49,142 bases of DNA, taken from positions 1 to 49,142 of the forward strand of contig JAILQX010000043.1 in NCBI GenBank assembly GCA_024698705.1, in the 5' to 3' direction. Below the pieces are notes generated by a model. The model saw only the letters and a program-made list of their open reading frames with translations, was not told the DNA's origin and ran no database searches. Below are positions 1-8,315 of the stretch, in pieces; within the stretch, counting starts at the first letter, position 1; each line of letters starts with the position of its first letter. Source of the stretch: Lachnospiraceae bacterium. GTDB lineage: Bacteria > Bacillota > Clostridia > Lachnospirales > Lachnospiraceae. The position numbers and the translations under genes are program-made.

Positions 1-3000
1 CAGTGACTGTACTTCTACGATTCCGTCTCTGGTTATTGTGTCATCATCATTTACAGTGTCTTTTCCGGTCGCAACTATCAAGAGACCATCTTCTACGTAT
101 GCTCCCGTTACTATACTCTGAATATTAAGTGCAAGGCCTGCCGCTACAGTAATTGTTCCTTCTGTTGTTGAAGAGCTGGTTCTCTGGCCTCTTGCTGCAC
201 CCATGCTCTGGGGTGAAGTATTTGATGTATTGACGCTGCCTGCTATTCTTCCTGCACCGCCTAAAAATCCGTCAGCCTGTTTGTCCGACTCCCCGTCGGT
301 GTCAGACGAATCGCTTCCGCCTGATGTACCGCCTGTTGTACCACCGTTACTGTTTGATGCTCCGGCATTGCCGCCTGCATTTGTGCCTGAAGAACCTGTT
401 GTACCGTTTGCTCCGGCTCTTACAGTACTCTTCATGCTGTTCTTACCCTTTGCATCAACTTTTACGCTGCTTCCCTTAACGCTTCTGCGTAATCTTGACT
501 TAGTCGTGTCATTGAGAACGCTGATTCCGAATGCACCACCGACTGCAACGCTTTCTCCTGTTGCCGTTGCATTGGCTGCTACCTGTCTTGAAAGAGCACT
601 TGTTGCGCTGAGTAATATTTCTCCGTTCGAATTTATGAGACTGCCGCTTCCGAGTGTACTCTCAGTTGCAGCGCCCGCTACGATAACAGCTACTACAGGT
701 GTTACAGATATACCGCCTGCAGAACCTGCTGTGCTTTCCAATGTCTGAGTTTCAGTTGTATCGGTAGTGATCGTTACGTCACCTGCCAATGAATTGTTAC
801 TGAAATTAACTCCGTCTTCTATATATGCAAGTGTATCGATACCTGTAACTGCTACACCGATACCTGCACCGATGCCTACGCTTGTACCTCTCTTATTGCC
901 GGCTGCATCGGCCTTTGTATTGATCTTAGAATTTGTAAGAGCTGTAACCGTAATACCTCCGCTCTTTCCTTTGCTTGCATCCCCTAAGTTGATTGTCTTA
1001 ACAGAATCTGCTATATAAGCCTTTGTCTCGCCTGAAATAACCGCAACACTAATAGCACCGCCAATACCTATGTCGCCCGCAGAGTTGCCTGCAGTTGAGA
1101 CCGTATCCGCATTGAGCGCTGATGTGATGGCATTAATACTTATTCCATTGGAAGTAATTGATGCATTTTCTATATATGCAAGGTTATCAAGGTTAAGAAC
1201 GTTTACGGCAATACCCGCTCCGATAGAGAAGCTGTTCTTTCCTGCTGTTCCCGTTCCTGTTCCCTTCTGAACACCGGGTGTAAACTGTGCCTGAACCTTT
1301 GCTATAGTGCCTTCGCTCAATGTTCCGGGCAGTACAGCAGTGTATGTTGTTCCTGTTCCCGTTGCATTAACATAAGTAGTTGTTGTACCACTTGTTATGG
1401 CAAGTTTAACGCTACCTGTTTTGATCTTATATCCGTTATTTGGTGTAAGAGTTATAGTTACTGTCTCACCTGCATCATATTTTGCAGCGTCGATCTCAAC
1501 CTTACCATTGAGATAATTGTTTTCTTTTTGTACAGAGACAGCTTTTTCTACTATTGTACCGTTTACGGTAAATTTGAAACCTGTTTCTGTGAGATTTACA
1601 TTATAGCCCCCTATTAAAAGCATTTTAGGAATGGTTATGCTGTAAGTTCCATCGGCATTCTTTGTTACGACCTCACTTATATCATCCGTTCCGGTCATAT
1701 CATCGCCATATGTATATGCTATTTCTATTGCAGAAAGCTTTTTGCCTGCTGCAGCTGTTGTATCGTCAAGCTTTACGGTTACAACATCGCCGGGGCGACA
1801 ATTTGCCTGTGATACTACTACTCCTGTGGTGCCGGAAGCGATCGTATGAAGCTTTGAAAGGAAGTCTGCCACCAATACGATATCGTAATCAGGCATCGTA
1901 AATGTTCCGTTGCCGTTTTCATCCAGTACTATCTCTATAAGCTGAGCCTGGGTTGTGTTTGCAGGGGTACCCGTAGTCGTTTCAACCGGTTTCTTCTTAT
2001 AATAAGCTTTAACTCCTGCTCCATTAGCAGCATCTCCTGTAACTGTTATGCTGACAGAATCACCTGCTTTATGTGTTGTTCCGCCTGTAAGTACGATCTT
2101 GTTTGTACTGCCGTTTTCAGATACTGTAACCTTTCCTTCTGTATCTGCAGCTGAAGTAGTAACTTCTGTATCAGCTTTTTCTACTCCGTCTTTTGCGATC
2201 TTACCCAAAATCTGACGGGCATTTTCAATAAAGTTTGCATGAATCCTTATTGTGCTGCCTGCTTTGATTCCTTCAAGTGCGCTTGGATTGAAATAATAAT
2301 TTCCCTTTGTGTCTTTATTGAGCGCTACATAAGCAACCTGCTCTGCCGCTGCAGGTGTAGCAGCCTTTGTATAAATTATATATGTACCTGCAGGATCTGT
2401 TGTTCCCTGTGTCTGTGCTGTAGGAACAGTTTCGTCAAGCATGTATCCCGTTGCAGCATTGAACTTAAACGCAAATGTTGCGCTTCCTGCCTGTCCGCTT
2501 GCTTTGGTTACTGTTCCGTTGGTTGTTCCATCGATAGTCAGGATATAAGGAACTATGTACTCGCCTTTGATATCAACGCCGCCTGCTGCGGGGCTGAGGC
2601 AAATATCAACATTGGTTCCATCTTTGATCGCTACCGTTCCGAGGTCAACCTTATAACGGCCATTTGCAGCATCGTAAACAGCCTGACCGGTTTTATCCTG
2701 ACCGTCAGCACCGGTATACTTATATGTAACTCTTCCGTCTGCGTTGGCTGTTGAACGCAGGCTTGTGATCTTGAATACATAAACGCCTGCAGCTATATCT
2801 GATTCTGTCTTAACAAGTTCAAGAGCATCACCCTTCGAATCTGCTATATGAACTGTATAAGGAATCACTGTCTGAGCAGCTGTATTCACGCTCTGACCTT
2901 GACCGGGTGTTGTTGTTGCGGGATCTTCCGGTGTTTCTGCTGCCGGATCGATACCTGCTCCGTCCGCCTTGGCATTGCTTGTTGCGCTTGCATTGGCATT

Positions 3001-6000
3001 AACATTAACAGATCCGCCCGCTTTGATCGTACCCGTGGTATCTATGTAAGCATTGTTATCTGCTACATTGACTGCTACAGCCAATGCTCCTGCTGCCTGT
3101 GATGAAGACGCATTGGTTGTTGCCGGTGTTGCTTCCGGATTATCAACAGGTACCTGACTGGCTGCTATCTCAGTAAACGCAGCATTGATTGTGATCTTTC
3201 CTGCCATGCCATAAGGCACCTTCAGTATGTACTCTCCTGCGTCATTCTTTATTATCTGCTCACTTATTGTTAAATAGTTATTTGAGCCGTCTATATCAAC
3301 ATAATATGTTTCTCCCTCAGCAAAAGCTGTGAGGTCGTTCTTACCTACGTATTTTCCGTCTTCATCCTTTACATAATATGTTGTTCCCGAAACCGGTGTC
3401 GTATCAGTTTTCTCTTTATAGCGTGTTTTATATGTCGCCATAAGAGTTCCTGCTTTGATCGCATAACCCTTTGAAGGATTAACGGTGATCAAAACTTCCT
3501 TACCCATGTCAGCGCTCTTGACCTGAGGGATCAATGAACCCATTAATTCATAATAGGTATTAGCCGCAAAGGTACTTTCATCAACAGAAGCTTTGATATA
3601 ATTTTCAGCGTCCGTCTTTTTATAATATGTTTTACCTTCTTCATAGGTCAGATCATCCGAAAGTGCATAAGCCGATGCAACCTCTTCACCTTCCGGCTTA
3701 TCCTCAAAATTTACAACTATGGTTACGGCATCATCAGCTTCAGAGTCAACAGTCTGTCTCTTATCACTTTCATCCGCAACTGCAGATGATGTTGCTTCGT
3801 TGAAGAGATCATCCACGCCGCCGAATCCGGGATCATCAAGTGCGTCCGTGCTCTGAGCTGTACCCTTCTTAAATGTAGCAACGATCGTTACATCATAATC
3901 CGGCATCTCAAAGCTGTATGAACCATCGGCTGCTTTGGTAACATTTATTTCCGTATACTGAGCTGCACCCTTAGGAAGGTAACGTACCTTTACCGCATCT
4001 GCTATATAACCTTCGTTACCGGTAACTACGATCTTAACCGGCTCAGACTTTGTGTAATATGCAGTCTTGGGATCCTTTGCTGTTCCCGCTGCTACGGGTG
4101 CGTAAACCTTTGTCTTCTTATTATATGTATAATATGTTACACCGTCAGCAAAATTATCTTCTGCGAAGAAATCGTAATTGTTTGCTGATGAAGGTGCTGA
4201 AACTGTTCCGTTCTGTGTTTTATCGATCGTAATAGTATGAGCCTTGCCGCCGAACTGTTCAACCGTACCATTCAGCAATGCCCTGATCTTTGCGCTGACG
4301 CCTTCTGCAAGACTATCTCTTACAGACTGAAGAAGAGTTGTGATCTTGTTTGTCTGTCCGCCAACAGAATCTGCTGCCTGTCCATCGCCTGCGCTTGTAG
4401 CTGTAGCAACACCCGTTATGCTTCCGTTGGAATTAACATTCACGTCTTTGCCTGCTGTAACATTTGCGTTGTCTGTTATGACCGCATATGAATCGGTAAC
4501 ACCGATCTCAACTGCTATGAAGCCGCCTGACGATCCTTGCATGTTACCTTTCTTTGCAGAAGCTTCAGTCTGAAGTTTTGAATCTGCATTGAGTGCCACA
4601 TTGCCGCCGGCTTTCAATTCGCTGTTTTCTGATACCTTGATATGTGTATCACTTACTCCGATCGAAAGTGCGATAGCAACGGGAAGACTACCCGTGTTGG
4701 CTTCACCTTTGACCTTAAGATCAGATGTAGCGTCTGCTGTTATGTCTCCGCCTGAAGTGAGTTTAGCATTATCCTTTATGTCAATATATACATCAGCTAC
4801 AACCAGTCCGAATGCTAAAGGTATAAATAATGAAGAAAGCATATCGTTGCTGACATCGATCATGACCGTTGAGGCAACTTTGAGTGCGATGTTCCTGCCG
4901 GAATTAAGTTTACCTTTAATATCTATACCTGCTTCACCAACCTTTACGTTGAGGAAGTTAAGGTCGTCATCGATACCGGTCTGTCCGAACAGGTCAAGCA
5001 GATCATGTGTCTGTCTCGTTATTGCTTCTATGGAAATGTTACCCTGAGTCGCAACGAGTTCAGCTGTATCTTTGATCGTAACGGTTGCCTTTGACCAGAA
5101 GTCCATGAAGCTTCCCGAAAGTTCCCCGTTTTCTCCGAGCGTCTGACCTGTCATTTGTTCAAACTCTGTTGTATCGAGTTTGTAAAGATCATCTGTGTCG
5201 ATCGCATTGATCTTGATATCCAATGCTGTGATCTTTCCGCTGATCGTAACTTCCTTGGCATTTATTACCAGGTTAGCTTTGGGTATGTTAAGCTTTCCTA
5301 TCTTTACCTCGCCGTCACCTTCGATGATCAGCTTTGTCAGGAACAGGTTTGTGTTGGTCGACCAATCCGCATTCAGCTCATTGCCGAAGCCTCCCACGTA
5401 TCTGTAGTTCGTGAACGACTGTATACCTGATTCCGAAAGACTTGTGATATCTTCTGTCTTTTTATTCTCAAGCGAATCGGTAAAGGTTTCGATGTTTGGT
5501 ATACCGTCTATCACGAGCTTCTTTGTTGAATCATTGAACAGGATGATCTGGTTTGCGTTCTTTGAAATTCTGTCATCCGTATCAGCAAGTATACCTATCA
5601 GGTCGAGTGTGTCTTTTCCTGCTCCTTCGGTTATTGTGACTGATTCGATCGCATTCGCAAGTGAGGTGTCGATCTGTATAACATCGTCGCCGTCTCCGGT
5701 GTCGATATCGAGTGATCCGTTTTCAACTGTTGAAGCGGTGGAAGCTGATACATAATCTTCACCGGCTCCGGTGTTGATATCGGCCTCGATCTTTCCGGAT
5801 GTCTGAACAAAACCTACTGTGTCATCTCCGGCTCCCGAATCAACTTTCGTTTTTACATCACCTTTGACATTGAGTGAGATGCTGTCTGCACCGTTTGTTC
5901 CGAATACTTCGATTTCATTTTTGTCTGTTCCGGTCACATCGATCGTTCTGCCCTTTGAGAAATACAAACCGGCGAGAACCGTATTGATGTTATTGATGAT

Positions 6001-6831
6001 GATCGCACCGTTAACATTTACTCCCGTTCCTGCTGCGGCATTGATCGTTTCCTTGTCGATTATGTTTGTGCTTGTATCTGCCGGCGCATGTGAGCCTTCG
6101 CTCAAAATGTAAAGAGTAAAATCATCACTTAAATTTCCTGCGTCTACCTTGTCGGCAGAGATCGTAACGTCACCGTTGTATTCTCCGTCGGCAACTGTGA
6201 CCGTTATGCTTTTGATCGACTTGTCGGTAACTTTTGAAAGTGCATCATCAACTGCTTTCTGAATAGCGTTCTTTGATTCGGTCACAGTAACCTTATTCCA
6301 TGTTGTTGTTGCCGGTGTTCCCGCTTCCGCATCTGCGGGTGTTACAACCTCGGTAACATCGGATGTACTGCTTGTTGAATTCTCAAGTGCATCCGCCATA
6401 CATTCCGGTGCGACTGCATCTCCGCCCTCCGTCAGAGTAACGCTTATGGAATCCGGTTTGAGTTCAGGCTTAGGAGTGGGATCCTCATTGAATGTCTCCG
6501 TGATGGTTACTGAGGGCATGTCGTTCACATGCTCGACTACCGGATCGGTTGAAGTTGTCAACGTGTTGGTCTTGGTACCGTCCTGGTCCTTTATTACTTC
6601 AACGACGCTTGCGCTGCCTGCGGGCTGTTCGATCGTGATCGTCTCTTCAGCGACGTCTTCAGCTTCATCCGCATATGCCGGAATGATTCCCGTATGCAGT
6701 ATGGCCACAGACGCTAAAAGAGCGCCCAGGCCAATCGCCATCCTGAAACGGCGTTTGCTTGTGCGCATTCCTTTCGTTAATTTCATCTCGTCTTCCAACA
6801 GTCGTTTTTCAAAGTAATCTTGACTCAACAT
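1..6831 (-). CDS. Giant secreted surface adhesin, LktA-like with InlB-type B repeats (C-terminus missing)
   Basis: One open frame of 2277 codons reads without a stop to the left edge, so the C-terminus and any cell-wall anchor lie outside. The N-terminus has a basic stretch (KRRFRMAIG) and a hydrophobic helix ending near PAYADEA, a Gram-positive signal peptide. Then come a Thr/Glu-rich region, an RTX-like acidic stretch (GAGDDT, GAGEDY, GDGDDV), and long Gly/Ala/Asn-rich blocks of the type AVAVNVADNNAYID and GIGAGIGVAVTGIDTLAYIE, as in LktA-family filamentous adhesins (beta-helix). Between them are divergent InlB B-repeat modules ending in MPDYDVTIVATF or MPDYDIVLVADF, and short G-x-T-Y-Y motifs. 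The chosen ATG has AAGGGGA five bases upstream. In-frame ATGs at 6912 and 6786 are alternatives. It follows a TPR gene and a LuxR gene on the same strand. Role in adhesion is inferred. Confidence 0.85.
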   Translation of the reverse strand, partial: MLSQDYFEKRLLEDEMKLTKGMRTSKRRFRMAIGLGALLASVAILHTGIIPAYADEAEDVAEETITIEQPAGSASVVEVIKDQDGTKTNTLTTSTDPVVEHVNDMPSVTITETFNEDPTPKPELKPDSISVTLTEGGDAVAPECMADALENSTSSTSDVTEVVTPADAEAGTPATTTWNKVTVTESKNAIQKAVDDALSKVTDKSIKSITVTVADGEYNGDVTISADKVDAGNLSDDFTLYILSEGSHAPADTSTNIIDKETINAAAGTGVNVNGAIIINNINTVLAGLYFSKGRTIDVTGTDKNEIEVFGTNGADSISLNVKGDVKTKVDSGAGDDTVGFVQTSGKIEADINTGAGEDYVSASTASTVENGSLDIDTGDGDDVIQIDTSLANAIESVTITEGAGKDTLDLIGILADTDDRISKNANQIILFNDSTKKLVIDGIPNIETFTDSLENKKTEDITSLSESGIQSFTNYRYVGGFGNELNADWSTNTNLFLTKLIIEGDGEVKIGKLNIPKANLVINAKEVTISGKITALDIKINAIDTDDLYKLDTTEFEQMTGQTLGENGELSGSFMDFWSKATVTIKDTAELVATQGNISIEAITRQTHDLLDLFGQTGIDDDLNFLNVKVGEAGIDIKGKLNSGRNIALKVASTVMIDVSNDMLSSLFIPLAFGLVVADVYIDIKDNAKLTSGGDITADATSDLKVKGEANTGSLPVAIALSIGVSDTHIKVSENSELKAGGNVALNADSKLQTEASAKKGNMQGSSGGFIAVEIGVTDSYAVITDNANVTAGKDVNVNSNGSITGVATATSAGDGQAADSVGGQTNKITTLLQSVRDSLAEGVSAKIRALLNGTVEQFGGKAHTITIDKTQNGTVSAPSSANNYDFFAEDNFADGVTYYTYNKKTKVYAPVAAGTAKDPKTAYYTKSEPVKIVVTGNEGYIADAVKVRYLPKGAAQYTEINVTKAADGSYSFEMPDYDVTIVATFKKGTAQSTDALDDPGFGGVDDLFNEATSSAVADESDKRQTVDSEADDAVTIVVNFEDKPEGEEVASAYALSDDLTYEEGKTYYKKTDAENYIKASVDESTFAANTYYELMGSLIPQVKSADMGKEVLITVNPSKGYAIKAGTLMATYKTRYKEKTDTTPVSGTTYYVKDEDGKYVGKNDLTAFAEGETYYVDIDGSNNYLTISEQIIKNDAGEYILKVPYGMAGKITINAAFTEIAASQVPVDNPEATPATTNASSSQAAGALAVAVNVADNNAYIDTTGTIKAGGSVNVNANASATSNAKADGAGIDPAAETPEDPATTTPGQGQSVNTAAQTVIPYTVHIADSKGDALELVKTESDIAAGVYVFKITSLRSTANADGRVTYKYTGADGQDKTGQAVYDAANGRYKVDLGTVAIKDGTNVDICLSPAAGGVDIKGEYIVPYILTIDGTTNGTVTKASGQAGSATFAFKFNAATGYMLDETVPTAQTQGTTDPAGTYIIYTKAATPAAAEQVAYVALNKDTKGNYYFNPSALEGIKAGSTIRIHANFIENARQILGKIAKDGVEKADTEVTTSAADTEGKVTVSENGSTNKIVLTGGTTHKAGDSVSITVTGDAANGAGVKAYYKKKPVETTTGTPANTTQAQLIEIVLDENGNGTFTMPDYDIVLVADFLSKLHTIASGTTGVVVSQANCRPGDVVTVKLDDTTAAAGKKLSAIEIAYTYGDDMTGTDDISEVVTKNADGTYSITIPKMLLIGGYNVNLTETGFKFTVNGTIVEKAVSVQKENNYLNGKVEIDAAKYDAGETVTITLTPNNGYKIKTGSVKLAITSGTTTTYVNATGTGTTYTAVLPGTLSEGTIAKVQAQFTPGVQKGTGTGTAGKNSFSIGAGIAVNVLNLDNLAYIENASITSNGISINAITSALNADTVSTAGNSAGDIGIGGAISVAVISGETKAYIADSVKTINLGDASKGKSGGITVTALTNSKINTKADAAGNKRGTSVGIGAGIGVAVTGIDTLAYIEDGVNFSNNSLAGDVTITTDTTETQTLESTAGSAGGISVTPVVAVIVAGAATESTLGSGSLINSNGEILLSATSALSRQVAANATATGESVAVGGAFGISVLNDTTKSRLRRSVKGSSVKVDAKGKNSMKSTVRAGANGTTGSSGTNAGGNAGASNSNGGTTGGTSGGSDSSDTDGESDKQADGFLGGAGRIAGSVNTSNTSPQSMGAARGQRTSSSTTEGTITVAAGLALNIQSIVTGAYVEDGLLIVATGKDTVNDDDTITRDGIVEVQSL

Positions 6832-6920
6832 GTCTTTCCCCTTGATATTTGTTTTTGATCCTGTGATCTTCATATCGTTCATCATCAGTCGTATCCGTTT
6901 ATTTCCATTCATTTTTTGAT

Positions 6921-7979
6921 CTACTCTTCTTTTATCTCAAATAATTGATTTATCAACTCGGTCGCCATCTGTACCGTTTCTTCATCCCTGTCTTCTTCGT
7001 CGTATTCGATGGCTGCTTTCAGATCGTTGAACGTCCCTTCGTAATCGGGTTCTTCCAGTGAGAATTCACATACGGCTCTTGAATAATAACAATACTGCTT
7101 CATGTAGCCTGTGTTTATCGATCTTGTGAACTCTTCAACCGCCTTGTCGTATTCACCGCACGACATGTGGCAAACGCCTTTGTCATAAGCTACATCCGGA
7201 TACGCTTCTTCATAATCCGTCATCTTCGTAAGATGCTTCATGGCTCCGGTGAAATCCTCTCGTCCCAGGGCTATCAGTGCCAATGCGTGCTCCGCATCGT
7301 TTTTGTGGGTTCCGTCCTTGTCATTTTCAGTCAATAATCCGCATTGAACCTCGGCTTCTTCGGTGTTTCCGTCACTCATGAGAACCTGTATATAAGTCGC
7401 TCTCATGTCCACATCTTCCGGTGCGATCTCGAGGTATGCTGCCAGGGTTTTTTCCAGATTTTCCGTGTCGTTTGCCGTGTAGTAGATCTGGATCAGAACC
7501 ATGTACGCATCGCTCGAATTCGGCTCGGTTTCGATGACCGAATCAAGCACTTCCACTGCCTCATCATTGCGTTCAAGAAGGGTCAATAAACAACCCTTCT
7601 TGGTCATGACGTCTATATATATTTCGCGTTGTTTTGTAGGTGAGCAGAACTCCAGGCATCTGTTTATGTAAACCAGTGCATCCTCATATTCGGCCGATCC
7701 GATCTTCAAACTTGCCTGCAGATAACAGTCATCGAGTGTTTCTGTTTTTTTCATCGATCTGATCAACTTACGGAACCTTGTCGACTTGGTATCGTTGACG
7801 TATTCCGTGTTCTCAGCCAGATAATTCATGGCTGCATCGGCTGTTTCAGCCGATATTTTGATGTTGATCATTGACGTTGCAAGGTAGCTGACCGTCAGGG
7901 TCAATACAAGGAACAATGCCGTAACTCGGAGCCAAACCCTTCTTTTACCTTTTTTCATAAGCGCGGTTTTCTCCTGCAC
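6921..7979 (-). CDS. Membrane-anchored TPR repeat protein
   Basis: This 352-residue protein has a basic N-terminus (KKGKRRVWLR), one transmembrane segment at about residues 16-38, then an extracellular helical region made of tetratricopeptide-like repeats (for example ALVYINRCLEFCSP, SSDAYMVLIQIYYTAND, YDKAVEEFTRSIN). No catalytic motif is visible. AAGGA lies five bases before the start; a second ATG eight codons in is possible. The gene ends nine bases before the earliest possible start of the giant adhesin gene and may be co-transcribed with it. A role as an assembly or regulatory partner of the adhesin is inference from position only. Confidence 0.8.
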   Translation of the reverse strand: MQEKTALMKKGKRRVWLRVTALFLVLTLTVSYLATSMINIKISAETADAAMNYLAENTEYVNDTKSTRFRKLIRSMKKTETLDDCYLQASLKIGSAEYEDALVYINRCLEFCSPTKQREIYIDVMTKKGCLLTLLERNDEAVEVLDSVIETEPNSSDAYMVLIQIYYTANDTENLEKTLAAYLEIAPEDVDMRATYIQVLMSDGNTEEAEVQCGLLTENDKDGTHKNDAEHALALIALGREDFTGAMKHLTKMTDYEEAYPDVAYDKGVCHMSCGEYDKAVEEFTRSINTGYMKQYCYYSRAVCEFSLEEPDYEGTFNDLKAAIEYDEEDRDEETVQMATELINQLFEIKEE

Positions 7980-7992
7980 ATAATTGTCCTTA

Positions 7993-8031
7993 CACTTATT
8001 AGTGACTTTTTTTCTCTATTTTTCTCACTAA
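7993..8031. promoter_or_regulatory. Inverted repeats upstream of the TPR gene, possible operator
   Basis: CACTTATTAGTG (7993-8004) is itself a hairpin-capable dyad, and its TTAGTGA (7999-8005) is repeated in inverted form as TCACTAA (8025-8031) with a 19-base spacer. The site starts 14 bases upstream of the TPR start. The rest of the 336-base gap is very AT-rich; apart from this and the terminator nearer the LuxR gene I see nothing in it. Binding by the LuxR-type regulator encoded upstream is a guess. Confidence 0.35.
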
Positions 8032-8164
8032 ATTTTAAAATTTCTTAAATTTTTTCAAAAACAATTTATTTTTTTAAGATAACGCATGTTTTGGGATGTG
8101 TTTTGAGGTATGTTTCGATCGAGTTTCGATCTTGTTTCGGAACAAAATCCGTCCTTACAACACA

Positions 8165-8208
8165 AAAATTATCAACCAAAGGTCTGTCCCTTCAGACCTT
8201 TGCTTGAT
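8165..8208 (-). terminator. Terminator after the LuxR-type gene
   Basis: A perfect 10-bp inverted repeat (CAAAGGTCTG / CAGACCTTTG, six-base loop) is extended by ATCAA/TTGAT after one mismatch. On the minus strand it is followed by AATTTTTG. It lies about 110 bases after the stop of the regulator. Confidence 0.6.
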
Positions 8209-8315
8209 ATATAAAATATTCACCCTGCGTGCGTATTCCCATACACGCTTCGTTAAGTGTACATGATTTTGTTGGAATTGTACATCACCCGAACGGGTAG
8301 TTTTTGATTTTTTTA

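Noticed and set aside
203-6817. Many plus-strand open frames of 60-181 codons, rich in Cys or Ser/Pro/Leu
   Set aside because: They lie antisense to the giant adhesin, whose minus frame is open throughout and has signal peptide and repeat modules. None has a good ribosome site.
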